DNA of 64,000 nt from Sphaerochaeta sp. (GTDB lineage: Bacteria > Spirochaetota > Spirochaetia > Sphaerochaetales > Sphaerochaetaceae): positions 248,001 through 312,000 of the forward strand of contig JAKVPA010000001.1 in assembly GCA_022482495.1 (NCBI GenBank). The letters run 5' to 3'. The notes under the pieces were generated by a model, which did not search any database, was not told where the DNA came from, and saw only the letters and a list, made by a program, of their open reading frames with translations. Numbering within the stretch: position 1 is the first letter of the stretch; each line of letters opens with the position of its first letter. Below are positions 38,070 through 48,458 of this stretch, piece by piece. A program made the position numbers and the translations under genes.

Positions 38070-39212
38070 TTACGCCAAATGCATAGGTCTTGAGATATCT
38101 TCACGCACCATCATCCGCTCCTGCTTGTTCTGGTACAACCGGCCATCCACCATCTTCTGGAACGCTTCGGCGCTCATGGCGGAATCCGGATCATACACGC
38201 CTACCCCGATGCTGAACGTGAGGGCGTATTCCAGCCCGCTTTCCGCGTTGAAATCAGCGACGGTCACGTCAAGCAGCAACAATTTCCCATCCAGTTCAGC
38301 CGATGTCATGGATGGCAGGAACACACAGAACTCATCTCCGCCATAGCGGGCGATCAGGGCATTCTTGGGAAAGCACCGAAGCAGGATGCGCATGGTATCC
38401 TGGAGTGCCGCGTCCCCGGCGGCATGTCCATAGGTGTCGTTGATTCGTTTGAAATGGTCCAGGTCGATCATGATCTCCGCGAACCGTTTCCGTTCCCTGA
38501 CCAGTTCCTGCAACGTGAAGTCCAGTTTTCTGCGGTTGAACGCTCCGGTAAGGTAGTCGATGTTGACGTCCCGATCCTGCAGAAACACATAGATGACAAC
38601 AAGAGACATGGTGGTTCCGGCGTATTCCAGCGCGAATCCGTAGATCAGCGCCTGGAGAATTCCACAGAGCAGCGGGACCAGGGAAAACACCACCAGTGTC
38701 GGGATGTATCTGCCGCTGATCTTCCCCCTCTGGGTGAGAACGTATACTTCGGAATAAACCATCGTGGTGATGAAGAGGATAGCCCGAAGGCCAAAACCGG
38801 GACCGCGATGGTACCGCCCCTGGGTGTCAAACCAATAGTACCATCCCGTCACTTGGGACAGGAGCAAAATGAGGAAGTTCAGGAGGACGAACAGCAGAAC
38901 GGGAAACATCCAACGCTTCTTCTGCGCTTCGCTGATCTCAATCCAATTGCCCAGGTACCGCATCCACAAAAAGACGATCAACGGATCAAACCCATAGGTA
39001 AGGAAATTCCCCACTTCCGCAAAGAGAATCGGATACCCCGGCGTCGAACCAAGCCGGGCGAAAGAATCAGCGACGGTAAGAGCCATCAGCAAGACGGCCA
39101 TGGCGGTAAAGGAACGGCGGCGATTGGAGAGGGGTTCGTGATACCGGTGGTTGAGCAGCAGAAGGACCACCAGTGAGACGAACGAGTACCCATTCAATGC
39201 CAACCACCCCAT
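38070..39212 (-). CDS. Membrane diguanylate cyclase (GGDEF)
   Basis: ATG 39212 follows AAGGAG at six bases and gives 380 residues. About seven hydrophobic helices fill the first 205 residues (a 7TM-like sensor), then a GGDEF domain with the active-site motif in ARYGGDEFCVFLP. The upstream segment IDYLTGAFNRRKLD is the usual start of the domain, and IMIDLDHFKRINDTYGH binds metal and GTP. No RxxD inhibitory site is obvious. It probably makes cyclic di-GMP in response to an unknown membrane signal. Confidence 0.9.
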   Translation of the reverse strand: MGWLALNGYSFVSLVVLLLLNHRYHEPLSNRRRSFTAMAVLLMALTVADSFARLGSTPGYPILFAEVGNFLTYGFDPLIVFLWMRYLGNWIEISEAQKKRWMFPVLLFVLLNFLILLLSQVTGWYYWFDTQGRYHRGPGFGLRAILFITTMVYSEVYVLTQRGKISGRYIPTLVVFSLVPLLCGILQALIYGFALEYAGTTMSLVVIYVFLQDRDVNIDYLTGAFNRRKLDFTLQELVRERKRFAEIMIDLDHFKRINDTYGHAAGDAALQDTMRILLRCFPKNALIARYGGDEFCVFLPSMTSAELDGKLLLLDVTVADFNAESGLEYALTFSIGVGVYDPDSAMSAEAFQKMVDGRLYQNKQERMMVREDISRPMHLA

Positions 39213-39345
39213 CAAAGCTCCTTGTATGTTTCCTGCAATTTTCCATCTATGAGTCGCAATCGTCAACGGTTTTTGACGACGAATATTCCATCCGTACGGA
39301 CAACTTCTGTCATATTCGGCCCAATGTACACTCCCAAGGAAACCG

Positions 39346-39373
39346 AAAAAAAGCGATCGGATGCATTCCGACC
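39346..39373 (-). terminator. Terminator after tRNA-Leu
   Basis: On the minus strand, a short stem pairs TCGGA and TCCGA around ATGCA, close to a run of seven T residues (39346-39352 on the plus strand reads as A). It lies about 25 bases beyond the tRNA 3' end. Confidence 0.6.
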
Positions 39374-39396
39374 GCCTCTTACGTCAATTTTTTGAA

Positions 39397-39480
39397 TGCG
39401 GCAGAAAGGACTTGAACCTTCACGAAGTTTCCCCCACAAGCACCTCAAGCTTGCACGTCTACCAATTCCGCCACTGCCGC
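39397..39480 (-). tRNA. tRNA-Leu (anticodon GAG)
   Basis: The minus strand folds as a class II tRNA of 84 bases. The acceptor stem pairs GCGGCAG with CTGCCGC, with discriminator A. The anticodon stem-loop is CAAGC-TTGAGGT-GCTTG, giving anticodon GAG, which reads CUC/CUU. The variable arm is long, as in leucine tRNAs (GTGGGGGAAACTTC). The T-loop reads GGTTCAAGTCC. CCA is not encoded. Confidence 0.95.
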
Positions 39481-39497
39481 AACACTGGTACGGAAAG

Positions 39498-39527
39498 ACA
39501 GTACACCAACTCTCGCGTCCACGTCAA
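39498..39527 (-). promoter_or_regulatory. Promoter of tRNA-Leu
   Basis: On the minus strand, TTGACG (39522-39527) and TACTGT (39498-39503) lie 18 bases apart, with TG two bases before the -10 box. The tRNA begins 18 bases beyond it. Confidence 0.6.
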
Positions 39528-39534
39528 GTATGAA

Positions 39535-40299
39535 TTACATCCACTGGATGGCAGGCAGAATCAACCGTTCCCAGTAGTCCCAGGTATGCGCTCCCGGCCC
39601 CTGGGACCAGGTCACATCATAGCCCAATCCTTGCAGCTTTTTCCGAAATTGTTCGTTCGGCGGGAACAATGCGTCTTCTGTCCCGCAGGCAAGGAAAAAC
39701 CTCGGTTTTTCCGTGTTTCCCGCCACGTTTTCCGCCAATGCATCGTAGTCGTTCTCCGAACCGGAAAACGAGCGGATATCCTCCAGACCAAACATCGCCT
39801 GATATTCCGTCCTGCTGAATTTTCCGTCAGACGAAGGATTTGTTGAGGAAAGCACCCGCTGTTTGATCAGCGCCGAGGAGAGCCCGATCACCCCACCGAA
39901 GGTTTCGGGATGGCGCAGTCCGTTGGTAATGGCTCCGAAGCCTCCCATGGATAGTCCCCCGATGAAGGTATCCTCACGCCGCATCGAGAGAGGAAACGTC
40001 TTTCGGGTGAACGATACCAGTTCCTGGCTGACGAAGGTACCGTACCGGTTCCCGGTGATGGCACTGTCCGCATAGAACATGTTCTCCCCATTGGGAAGAA
40101 ACAGGCAGATCCCTTTCTCCCGGGCATAGAACGCGACCCGGGAGTTGACCAGCCAGCTGGTCATGTCCCCGTGGAGTCCGTGGAGCAGATACAGGCTGCG
40201 CAGCGGCCCTTCCTTTCCCATATCCGTCGGCAGATACGCCACAAATCCGACATTCCGTTTCAGCGTCTCAGACGCGAAATCAACCAGCATGCAGGCCAT
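39535..40299 (-). CDS. Alpha/beta-hydrolase esterase (S-formylglutathione hydrolase/antigen 85 family)
   Basis: ATG 40299 follows GAGGAG and gives 254 residues. The nucleophile serine is in GGLSMGGFGAI near residue 120, with YLLHGLHGDMTSW forming the oxyanion region. The aspartate is likely in ACGTEDALFP and the histidine in GAHTWDYW, completing the triad. Related enzymes release acetyl or feruloyl groups from sugars or act on formylglutathione. No signal peptide is seen, so it is cytoplasmic. It is divergent from the NFACT gene. Confidence 0.87.
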   Translation of the reverse strand: MACMLVDFASETLKRNVGFVAYLPTDMGKEGPLRSLYLLHGLHGDMTSWLVNSRVAFYAREKGICLFLPNGENMFYADSAITGNRYGTFVSQELVSFTRKTFPLSMRREDTFIGGLSMGGFGAITNGLRHPETFGGVIGLSSALIKQRVLSSTNPSSDGKFSRTEYQAMFGLEDIRSFSGSENDYDALAENVAGNTEKPRFFLACGTEDALFPPNEQFRKKLQGLGYDVTWSQGPGAHTWDYWERLILPAIQWM

Positions 40300-40375
40300 A
40301 GGAACTCCTCGCTGGAATGGTAGCCGCTCTTTCCCCGTTGTGCAACGGCGGGAAATGACATACCCTTTGGTGGTG

Positions 40376-41816
40376 ATGTCACTGAATTGGAAAGAATTTG
40401 GATTGCTGCTCTCCGAGTTGCCGCTGGAAGGATCCTCCATCCAGGCGGTGGTGCAGCATGATTTCCACTGCCTGAGCTGGCAGATGTACCGACCGGATGT
40501 CGGACGGTGGATCCTGTACACCGAAGTCGGGACCCCCAACGCACGCATGCACCTGCTCTCCAGTCCCATCGCCGCCACCCAAGGAATGAAAACGCTCAAG
40601 CTGCAACGGTTCGTCCAGTTCTGCCGGCGCCACGTGGAAGGCTCGCTGGTGAAGAGCGCCCATCAGGTGCCGTTCGACCGGATGATCATCCTGGATCTGG
40701 ACAACCATGGGGTTCTGATGCACCTGTATTTCCGGTTTTACAGCGGCAGCCAGGCGAACATCATCGTCACCGACCAGGACAACATCATCTTGGACCTGCT
40801 GTTCCGTCGTCCGGGGCGGGATGAGATCAGCGGAAAGCCGTTGGTCCTTCCTCCGGTGAAGGAGGCTCCGGAAAAGGAGTTCACCATCCGTCCACGGACA
40901 GAGGGCTCGTTCAACCGCCAGATCGAACAGGAATATGGGGAAAAGAGCAACGAGGAATCCCTGGATAGCCTGACGCAACGGGTCATCCAACGACGGGACA
41001 GGGAACTGAAACGGCTCGAGACCACCGTCCAGAACCTTGCCGCAAAAGCCAGGGAAAACGCCCGCTACGGCACGTACAAACTGTATGGCGATCTCCTGTC
41101 CTGCAATAGTTCCATGATCACTCCCGGCTCCTCTTCCGTCACGGTGGATGACTACACCACCGGAAAACCCTGCACCATCGCGCTGGATCCCCGCCTCTCT
41201 TTCAACGGGAACATCCAGGCGTACTACGAACGGTACCAGAAAGCGAAAGGGACCTGGGAGAACAGCAAGGCCGAATATGAGAACGCCCAGGCAAAACTCC
41301 AGGCGGAGACGGAACGGTACAAGAAACTGCTGGAACCAACGGAGGACCCCAAGGTGATGATCCGCCGCCTGCAGAAGGAACTCTCCGAACTGACGGCGGA
41401 CAAGCCGACGGAAAAGGAAATTCCCTGGCCTGCAGTTCAAAAGCGGTTCATTCTCCCTGATCGTCGGCCGGAGCGCCAAAGAAAATGATGAACTCCTCCG
41501 CCACTTTGTCAAAGGATACGATTGGTGGATGCATACCCGGGACTACCCCGGAGGCTACGTGTTCATCAAAGGAATGAAGGGAAAGAGCGTCCCCCTGGAT
41601 GTCCTGCTGGACGCGGCGAACCTCGCCGTGGTGTTCAGCAAGGCGAAGGGACAGAAGCATGTCGACCTGTACTACACCCAGGTGAAGTACCTCCGCAGGG
41701 CCAAAGACGGCCCGTTGGGGCTGGTGCTTCCCACCCAGGAAAAAAACTTTCCCGTAACCGTGGACGATACCCGTCTGAAACGAGTACTTTCTACAGGAGA
41801 GGATGCGCATGCATGA
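40376..41816 (+). CDS. NFACT/RqcH-like protein, one +1 frameshift
   Basis: The protein begins MSLNWKEFGLLLSELPLEG, the NFACT-N domain, with a coiled-coil of about 60 residues in the middle (from AYYERYQKAKG to LSELTADK). Near 41430 the frame shifts by +1; dropping one C restores EIPGLQFKSGSFSLIVGRSA. The NFACT-R domain follows with HTRDYPGGYVFIKG. The repaired protein is near 480 residues, shorter than Bacillus RqcH. RqcH binds the stalled 50S subunit and adds alanine tails in ribosome rescue. The assignment is by domain; activity is inferred. Confidence 0.82.
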
Positions 41817-42631
41817 GGGCAATTTTTCATTGATCTTCTATCCACAGACGTTGGAGGGACCTCGTCCTGATGACGGGAAACCGAGCTTCCCGATGGCGTT
41901 GCTCCTTCCCCATGCAGCCTATCAATGGGTCGGGAAGGAACTGGAAGAGGCGTACCACCGGGTTGGTGGCTCAAACCCCGACCGCGTCGTCATTTTGGCG
42001 CCCCTGCATCAGGACAGACGCCCGTCGATGCAGGACCATTGGCTGTTTGCCCCTTCCGATGTTGGCATCCGCATGGGGAGCATGACGGCTTCCTACGAAA
42101 CTTCATTGATCCAATCGGTAATCTTCCCGCTTTCCCCAGACCATCCAGACGGATGATTCCGTCTTTCTGGAAGAACCGGGTTGGGAGCTGCACGCAGCAC
42201 TCTCGGCATCCCACTTCCCTTCCGTCCCCTTGGTGCCGCTCCTTTGCGAAGGATCATTGGACTCCGCCCGAGTGCGGATATTGACCACGATCCTGGGAAA
42301 TCTTGTCGGGCCACGGACCCTGTTGATCGTCACCAGCAACGCCTCGTCGCTCCTTGCGGCGAAACCGGCATGGGAACAGGCATCGGCGTTCGCCACCGCC
42401 CTGATCCAGGGCGAACCACTGTTGGACAAAGGGCACAAAGGCATCATCGGAGCGTGCGGCTACGCGTTGGTTGAGGCGGTCGGACGCCTGCCCTGGTTCA
42501 CCGGACGATGGACCATCACCGGCGCATCGGTCAATGATGCGCGTTTTTCCGCGGTACCCCCCAGCGTGGTACCGTTTGAAGGGGATGGCGTATGGCATCT
42601 GTGCGCCGAAGCCCAGAGGATGCAAACATGA
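41803..42631 (+). CDS. MEMO-family protein (AmmeMemoRadiSam protein B), one +1 frameshift
   Basis: Starts MRMHEGN at 41803, overlapping the previous gene by 14 bases. The MEMO signature is present: LLPHAAYQWVG with a metal-binding histidine, then RVVILAPLH. The frame shifts near 42145; dropping one base gives DIQTDDSVFLEEPGWELHAA and a tail with GACGYALVEAV. The repaired protein is about 275 residues. The family is of unknown enzymatic function and usually sits with AMMECR1 and radical-SAM genes, which are not seen here. Confidence 0.75.
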
Positions 42632-44094
42632 ACCGTTTGGAGATTTTTTCCACCATCATCGAGGGAAAGCCCTCCACCTGCCTGGTGTTGGGCGGGAAGG
42701 ATACGGAACTTCCCGGCTACCTGCTCCAGGGGGAGAAGGCGTATGGGTACGTCTACCGGGACGGACAGCTCCGTTCCTGGTTGTGGAGCGGGTTGACCAT
42801 CGCGGAAGGAAAACGGTGCATTTATTTCGATCCGTTGCCGATCTTCTCCCTGTGGGATCTCGCAGGAAAACAGCGGAACGCGGCAAAACAGGTCATTCTG
42901 GATCTCTGCCGGGCGTTGCCGTTGGTGGATGACGCGTTCCTCGACCTGTCCAGCGGCATCATCCCGCTGTGGCGGATCTACGGCATCCAGGGAGGCGGCG
43001 TGTTGCTGCTTCCCCAGAGCCTTGGTGATTTGATCGCATCCTGCGCCGATGAAGAAGAACGGACACAGAACATCGCCACATGGGTGCACCATGACATCCA
43101 TCCGGCGTTCAGCCTGTGTGACCAGATGGCACAGCTGTTGTACCTCGCCGTGGCGGGATTCCCGCCCTATCAGGATCCCGACACCAGGGAGGACGCATTC
43201 CGCGCCGTCCCGCTTTCCGGGATGCAAAGCTCTGTCCCGATGGAGACGTTGCGGTTCATCGACCAGACGCTTTCCCTGTCGTTGACCAAACAGCGGGACA
43301 TCGCCGGAAACGGGCCTGCCCAGAAAATCGTGGGGACGTGGATGGCATCACGGGTCTCGCAGCTCGCATGGCCGGATGTGGTGACCACAAAGGTTGAGAC
43401 TCCGGAGACAACAACGTTCCGCCAAGGGCAGAAAAAGCGGGCAGACCGGAAGGTGTTCTGGCGTAAGAAAGGGTGGATCGTCCTGTCCGTTGTCGCGGCC
43501 GTCGCCATCATCGGAGGCATCGTGGGAAGCCGGGTGAAACAGGCGCTCACCCCACCGTATACCTTTGGTATGAATGATGTGCAAATCCTCCAGGAGTACT
43601 TTGCCGGGCAATCCGAACTGAACATCGAGAAGATGGACGCGTCCTTGGCCAAACATGTGAAGAGCCCGGCGGAACTGGAAGTAACCAACCTGTACGTCAA
43701 CCGGCAGACCCGCAAGGCGTATGAAGCCATTGACGCCATCATCGACGCGAGAGCGTGGATCGCGGACGGCAAGCCTGCCATCATGGAAGGAACCAACGTC
43801 TACGGAGTGACCAACATCGCCATCACCCAGACAGACACGGACGCCTACCGGGTGACCAGCGAGATATGGACCCCCTATCCGTACGCCGACGAGGACCAGA
43901 CGGAAGCGCAAGCAAACCATGCCGTCGTCTACCATTACCAGCAGACGCAGGATTTCACCTTCACGACGAACAAGCGCGATTGGCGCTTGATCACCTCCAT
44001 CACCAACGTGTCCTATACGTTCCTGGAAGCGGAACAGATCCCACTTACGCCAAATACGCGTTCAACAGCCGGACAAACCGTTCCCGCTCAGTAG
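42628..44094 (+). CDS. Membrane protein with a kinase-like N-terminal half
   Basis: A 488-residue protein whose start overlaps the MEMO stop. Residues 1 to about 270 are cytoplasmic and faintly kinase-like: a lid-like LYLAVAGFPPYQDP recalls the YELLTGRPPF stretch of protein kinases, but no GxGxxG loop, HRD or DFG motif is visible. One transmembrane helix spans about residues 281-303. The last 185 residues are extracytoplasmic and rich in Tyr, Thr and Asp. I do not recognise the family. A scaffold or pseudokinase sensor is a guess. Its end overlaps miaA by 50 bases on the other strand. Confidence 0.6.
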   Translation: MNRLEIFSTIIEGKPSTCLVLGGKDTELPGYLLQGEKAYGYVYRDGQLRSWLWSGLTIAEGKRCIYFDPLPIFSLWDLAGKQRNAAKQVILDLCRALPLVDDAFLDLSSGIIPLWRIYGIQGGGVLLLPQSLGDLIASCADEEERTQNIATWVHHDIHPAFSLCDQMAQLLYLAVAGFPPYQDPDTREDAFRAVPLSGMQSSVPMETLRFIDQTLSLSLTKQRDIAGNGPAQKIVGTWMASRVSQLAWPDVVTTKVETPETTTFRQGQKKRADRKVFWRKKGWIVLSVVAAVAIIGGIVGSRVKQALTPPYTFGMNDVQILQEYFAGQSELNIEKMDASLAKHVKSPAELEVTNLYVNRQTRKAYEAIDAIIDARAWIADGKPAIMEGTNVYGVTNIAITQTDTDAYRVTSEIWTPYPYADEDQTEAQANHAVVYHYQQTQDFTFTTNKRDWRLITSITNVSYTFLEAEQIPLTPNTRSTAGQTVPAQ

Positions 44095-44995
44095 GGGATA
44101 TCCAGGAGACTTCGGCGAAACTTCGGAAGAAGGTCATCTGCCGCTTGGCGTACAACCGGCTGTCCCGGATGATCTTTCCTTTCAATGAAGAAAGTGAATC
44201 TTCCCCGGAGCGCATCGCGTCGAAGAATTCCCGGTATCCGATGCCCTGCATGCCAGGCCACTCGGCATTGGCTCCGTTTGCGGCCAGGGAGCGAACCTCT
44301 TCCAGCAATCCCTGGCGAAACATCTCATCCACTCGTTCGGTGATCCGCTGGTACAGCTCCTCATTGTCACGGCACAGTCCGATGCACAGGGGATGCATTC
44401 CGTACCGTGGGGTGCTGGACGGCTCGAAGGAAGAAAGCGGTTTCCCACTGACCTCCCACACTTCCAGGGCGCGGGTGATGCGATAGGAGTCATGTTCCTT
44501 GATCCGTGCCGCGCTCTTCGGGTCCACCTCGGAGAGGCGCCGATAGGCCCACTCCAGCCCTTTTTCCTCCACCTGACGGAACACACGCTCCCGCACCACC
44601 GGATCACTTGCCGGCGCCTGGGAGAGCCCATACAGGAAATGCTTGAAATAGAATGCCGTTCCGCCACAGATGACGGGGATTTTGCCTTGGGACGCGATGT
44701 CACGGCATGCCGCGTCGGCCAGCTGGATGAAACGGGCAACGGTGAACTGGTTCCACGGGTCCTCTACATCCACCAGATAATGGGGGATCCGCTGTCGTTC
44801 CTCCTCCGTTGCCTTTGCCGAGCCGATGTCCAATCCACGATACACTTGGATGGAATCGGCGTTCACCACGGAAAAACGGGAAGGATCCAGCGACAAAAGA
44901 AGACTCGTCTTCCCGACCCCGGTGGGGCCGAACAGAAAGACGAGTTTGGAAAACGGATTACTGCTGGTTGGATGGGGTGAAGGAGATTTCACCAT
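44045..44995 (-). CDS. miaA: tRNA dimethylallyltransferase
   Basis: A 316-residue enzyme that puts a dimethylallyl group on A37 of tRNAs reading U-starting codons. The P-loop is FLFGPTGVGKTSLL; ADSIQVYRGLDIGSAK and ICGGTAFYFKHFL are family motifs, with DSYRITRALEV later. The start at 44995 lies inside rpoZ, an overlap of 38 bases, and has no clear ribosome site. Translational coupling to rpoZ is likely. The 3' end overlaps the preceding gene on the opposite strand. Confidence 0.92.
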   Translation of the reverse strand: MVKSPSPHPTSSNPFSKLVFLFGPTGVGKTSLLLSLDPSRFSVVNADSIQVYRGLDIGSAKATEEERQRIPHYLVDVEDPWNQFTVARFIQLADAACRDIASQGKIPVICGGTAFYFKHFLYGLSQAPASDPVVRERVFRQVEEKGLEWAYRRLSEVDPKSAARIKEHDSYRITRALEVWEVSGKPLSSFEPSSTPRYGMHPLCIGLCRDNEELYQRITERVDEMFRQGLLEEVRSLAANGANAEWPGMQGIGYREFFDAMRSGEDSLSSLKGKIIRDSRLYAKRQMTFFRSFAEVSWISPTERERFVRLLNAYLA

Positions 44996-45161
44996 TCATC
45001 GCTTTGGTAAGGACGACGGAGACGATCTTTTCATTCTTCTCTTCGATCTCCTTGCCGCCACATCCCGGTTCGGAAAGGATTTCGGCTTCCTTGATCGCCG
45101 CGCACGTAATCTGGTAAATGTTCCCTTGGTAATCCTCCAAGGCCTTCAATGGAATGCTCAC
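44958..45161 (-). CDS. rpoZ: RNA polymerase omega subunit
   Basis: A 67-residue protein from GTG 45161 (GGAG six bases upstream). The segment YQITCAAIKEAEIL and the later KIVSVVLTKAMNGEISF resemble spirochaete omega proteins. Omega helps assemble and stabilise RNA polymerase. It has its own promoter and overlaps miaA. The call is by similarity to small spirochaete RpoZ proteins, which diverge from the E. coli form. Confidence 0.75.
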   Translation of the reverse strand: MSIPLKALEDYQGNIYQITCAAIKEAEILSEPGCGGKEIEEKNEKIVSVVLTKAMNGEISFTPSNQQ

Positions 45162-45198
45162 GCTGCTCTCCTTGTACCCGAAGAGGTACCGTTGTGTA

Positions 45199-45227
45199 AG
45201 TATAGTGAAATCGAAAAAAGATGTACA
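45199..45227 (-). promoter_or_regulatory. Promoter of rpoZ-miaA
   Basis: On the minus strand, TGTACA (45222-45227) and TATACT (45199-45204) are 17 bases apart, 40 bases before the GTG start. The 5' leader forms a small hairpin, GTACC-TCTTCG-GGTAC, just before the ribosome site. Confidence 0.55.
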
Positions 45228-45229
45228 GC

Positions 45230-45751
45230 CTATGCAGACATTGACGTGGCTTTTTCGATGATGATCTTGGCGACGTCCTCTGCGCTCTTGTCCGTCGTGT
45301 CGATCACCAGGTCGGCCACGGAGGTGTCATTGTTGTCAATGCCATACAACCGCTCGTAGCGGGCGCTGTCATGGGCGTCCCGCTGGGTGGTCTCGCGAAG
45401 CCGTTGCTCGAACGTCCCCCCTTCCCGTTTCTGCACCCGCCGGGCGCGCTCTTCGGTGGTCGCCGTAAGGTAGACCTTCAGGTCGGCTTCCTTCAGCATC
45501 CAGATGGCCAGACGGGAACCAAGAACGCAATCTTTCTGGCTGAGGGCCATGCGCACCTGCCGGCTGTCCACCTCACGGTCCGGTTCATCACTCTGTTCGG
45601 CCAGACGGCAGAAATCCCAGAACTCAATGCCCCGTTCCTTGCTGAGATTGCGGAAGGTAAAGTTGATCATCGGATAGCCCAACGCCTTGCTGACCAGCGT
45701 GGTCACCGTGGTGTTGCCGCATCCGCTCTTTCCACTGATGGCGATCCTCAT
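45230..45751 (-). CDS. cmk: Cytidylate kinase, archaeal-like short form
   Basis: A 173-residue P-loop kinase. The nucleotide loop reads ISGKSGCGNTTVTTLV, and TTEERARRVQKREGG with TQRDAHDSARY supplies the lid and CMP-binding residues. It phosphorylates CMP or dCMP. The G-x4-GN-T P-loop is like that of the short cytidylate kinases of archaea and spirochaetes. It overlaps yicC by four bases and lies in the murC-yicC-cmk run. Confidence 0.85.
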   Translation of the reverse strand: MRIAISGKSGCGNTTVTTLVSKALGYPMINFTFRNLSKERGIEFWDFCRLAEQSDEPDREVDSRQVRMALSQKDCVLGSRLAIWMLKEADLKVYLTATTEERARRVQKREGGTFEQRLRETTQRDAHDSARYERLYGIDNNDTSVADLVIDTTDKSAEDVAKIIIEKATSMSA

Positions 45752-46613
45752 TCGATGTTCCTTATCTGCTCACGGATGTTTTCCAATCCGTCCTTCATCC
45801 GCACCACCTGCAGGTTCATGTCGGCGATCTGGCTCTTGCTGCCGATCGTGTTGATCTCCCGGTTCATCTCCTGGCAGAGGAAATCCAACCGTTTGCCCAC
45901 CGGCTCATCCAGTTCCAACAGATGGTCGTACGCCTTCAGATGGGTCTCAAGGCGCTTGACCTCCTCATTGACCGAGAAGCGGACCAGCATGACGGCCACT
46001 TCGGTGAGGATGCGGTTTTCGTCGTAGTTCTGATCCCCCAGCATCTCATGAATCCGCTGGATCAGATTCTGCTTGATCAACGCTTCCAGTTCGGCGGCAT
46101 GCTGCTGGATGACGGCAAGGCCTTCCTTCACCTGGCCTCCCAGGCGGACCAAGTCCTTCTTGGTGCTCTCCCCTTCGCGGATCTTTGACGCGGAGAATTG
46201 CTCCAGCGCCGTCTGCAACGCCTGGAACAGGGGTTTGCGGTACCGTTCGCTGTCGTCCTCCCGAAGGTTGGTCACCACCCCTTCGGCGGAAAGATAATCG
46301 GCCAACGTCGGTTTCAACGCTTTTCCGCTGAACGTGGAGATCTGGCCGAACGCGTCGGTGTATCGCTGTACGGCGTCCTTGTCCACCATGATCTGCAAGT
46401 CGCTGCGGAGGTTCTTCACCCGGACGGTCACCTCGACATGACCCCGGGACGATACCTGTTCGATCGCCTTGTCCAGATCGATCTCAAACGGTGCCAGATA
46501 AAACGGCATGGTGTGTTCGATATCCAGATATCGGTTATTGTACGATTTCACTTCAACGGCCAACTGGAAGGATTCGGTGCTCACCGTCGCCTGTCCATAG
46601 CCTGTCATGCTTT

Positions 46614-46617
<4 letters not shown>
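45748..46617 (-). CDS. yicC: YicC-family endoribonuclease
   Basis: A 289-residue protein starting MKSMTGYGQATVS, the classic YicC N terminus. The C-terminal DUF1732 region shows DENRILTEVAVMLVRFSVNEE and FLCQEMNREINTIGSKS. YicC proteins cleave RNA and help degrade some small RNAs. ATG 46617 is chosen for its GGAGAAAGGG site; it overlaps the murC stop. Confidence 0.93.
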
Positions 46618-48083
<1,466 letters not shown>

Positions 48084-48098
48084 GCCTCCCCCTTGGTA

Positions 48099-48126
48099 CA
48101 AAAAGACCCTCTGTCGCCAGAGGGTT
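48099..48126 (-). terminator. Rho-independent terminator between zinc-ribbon gene and murC
   Basis: On the minus strand, stem ACCCTCTG and CAGAGGGT (48118-48125 and 48106-48113) with a four-base loop, followed by CTTTTTGT. It is 21 bases past the stop of the small gene at 48147 and directly before the murC ribosome site, so it may act as an attenuator. Confidence 0.85.
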
Positions 48127-48146
48127 CTCGCCATTCGGAAATCAGC

Positions 48147-48380
48147 TTACTCGGCTGCAGGCGCAGGGGCGGCTGCCGGAGCAGCGGCTTTGGCTGCCTT
48201 GTTGGCTTTCGCCGCGACGTTCTTCATGTGGGCGTTGCAGACTTTGCAGATCTTCACCTTGTTGCCGTCGATGGTCTGTTCATACATCAGTTTGACCTCG
48301 GTGCGTTTGCAAACCGGGCAGGTGCCCCGTCCATGATTCGCTTCCTTGACGATTCCAGCCCCTCTATGTGCTTTGGACAT
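48147..48380 (-). CDS. Small zinc-ribbon protein
   Basis: A 77-residue basic protein starting MSKAHRGAGIVKEANHGRG. Four cysteines form a likely zinc ribbon (CPVC and CKVC, about 18 residues apart). The tail is Ala/Pro-rich with lysines, suggesting disorder. Similar small proteins occur in other spirochaetes without known role; RNA or ribosome binding is a guess from charge. It has its own terminator. Confidence 0.7.
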   Translation of the reverse strand: MSKAHRGAGIVKEANHGRGTCPVCKRTEVKLMYEQTIDGNKVKICKVCNAHMKNVAAKANKAAKAAAPAAAPAPAAE

Positions 48381-48458
48381 ACTTATCTCCTTACGTTTTC
48401 AAAATCCAACAAAACAGACTATACCGGATTGCTGTTTTGACTGTCAAGGTTCGCCCGC

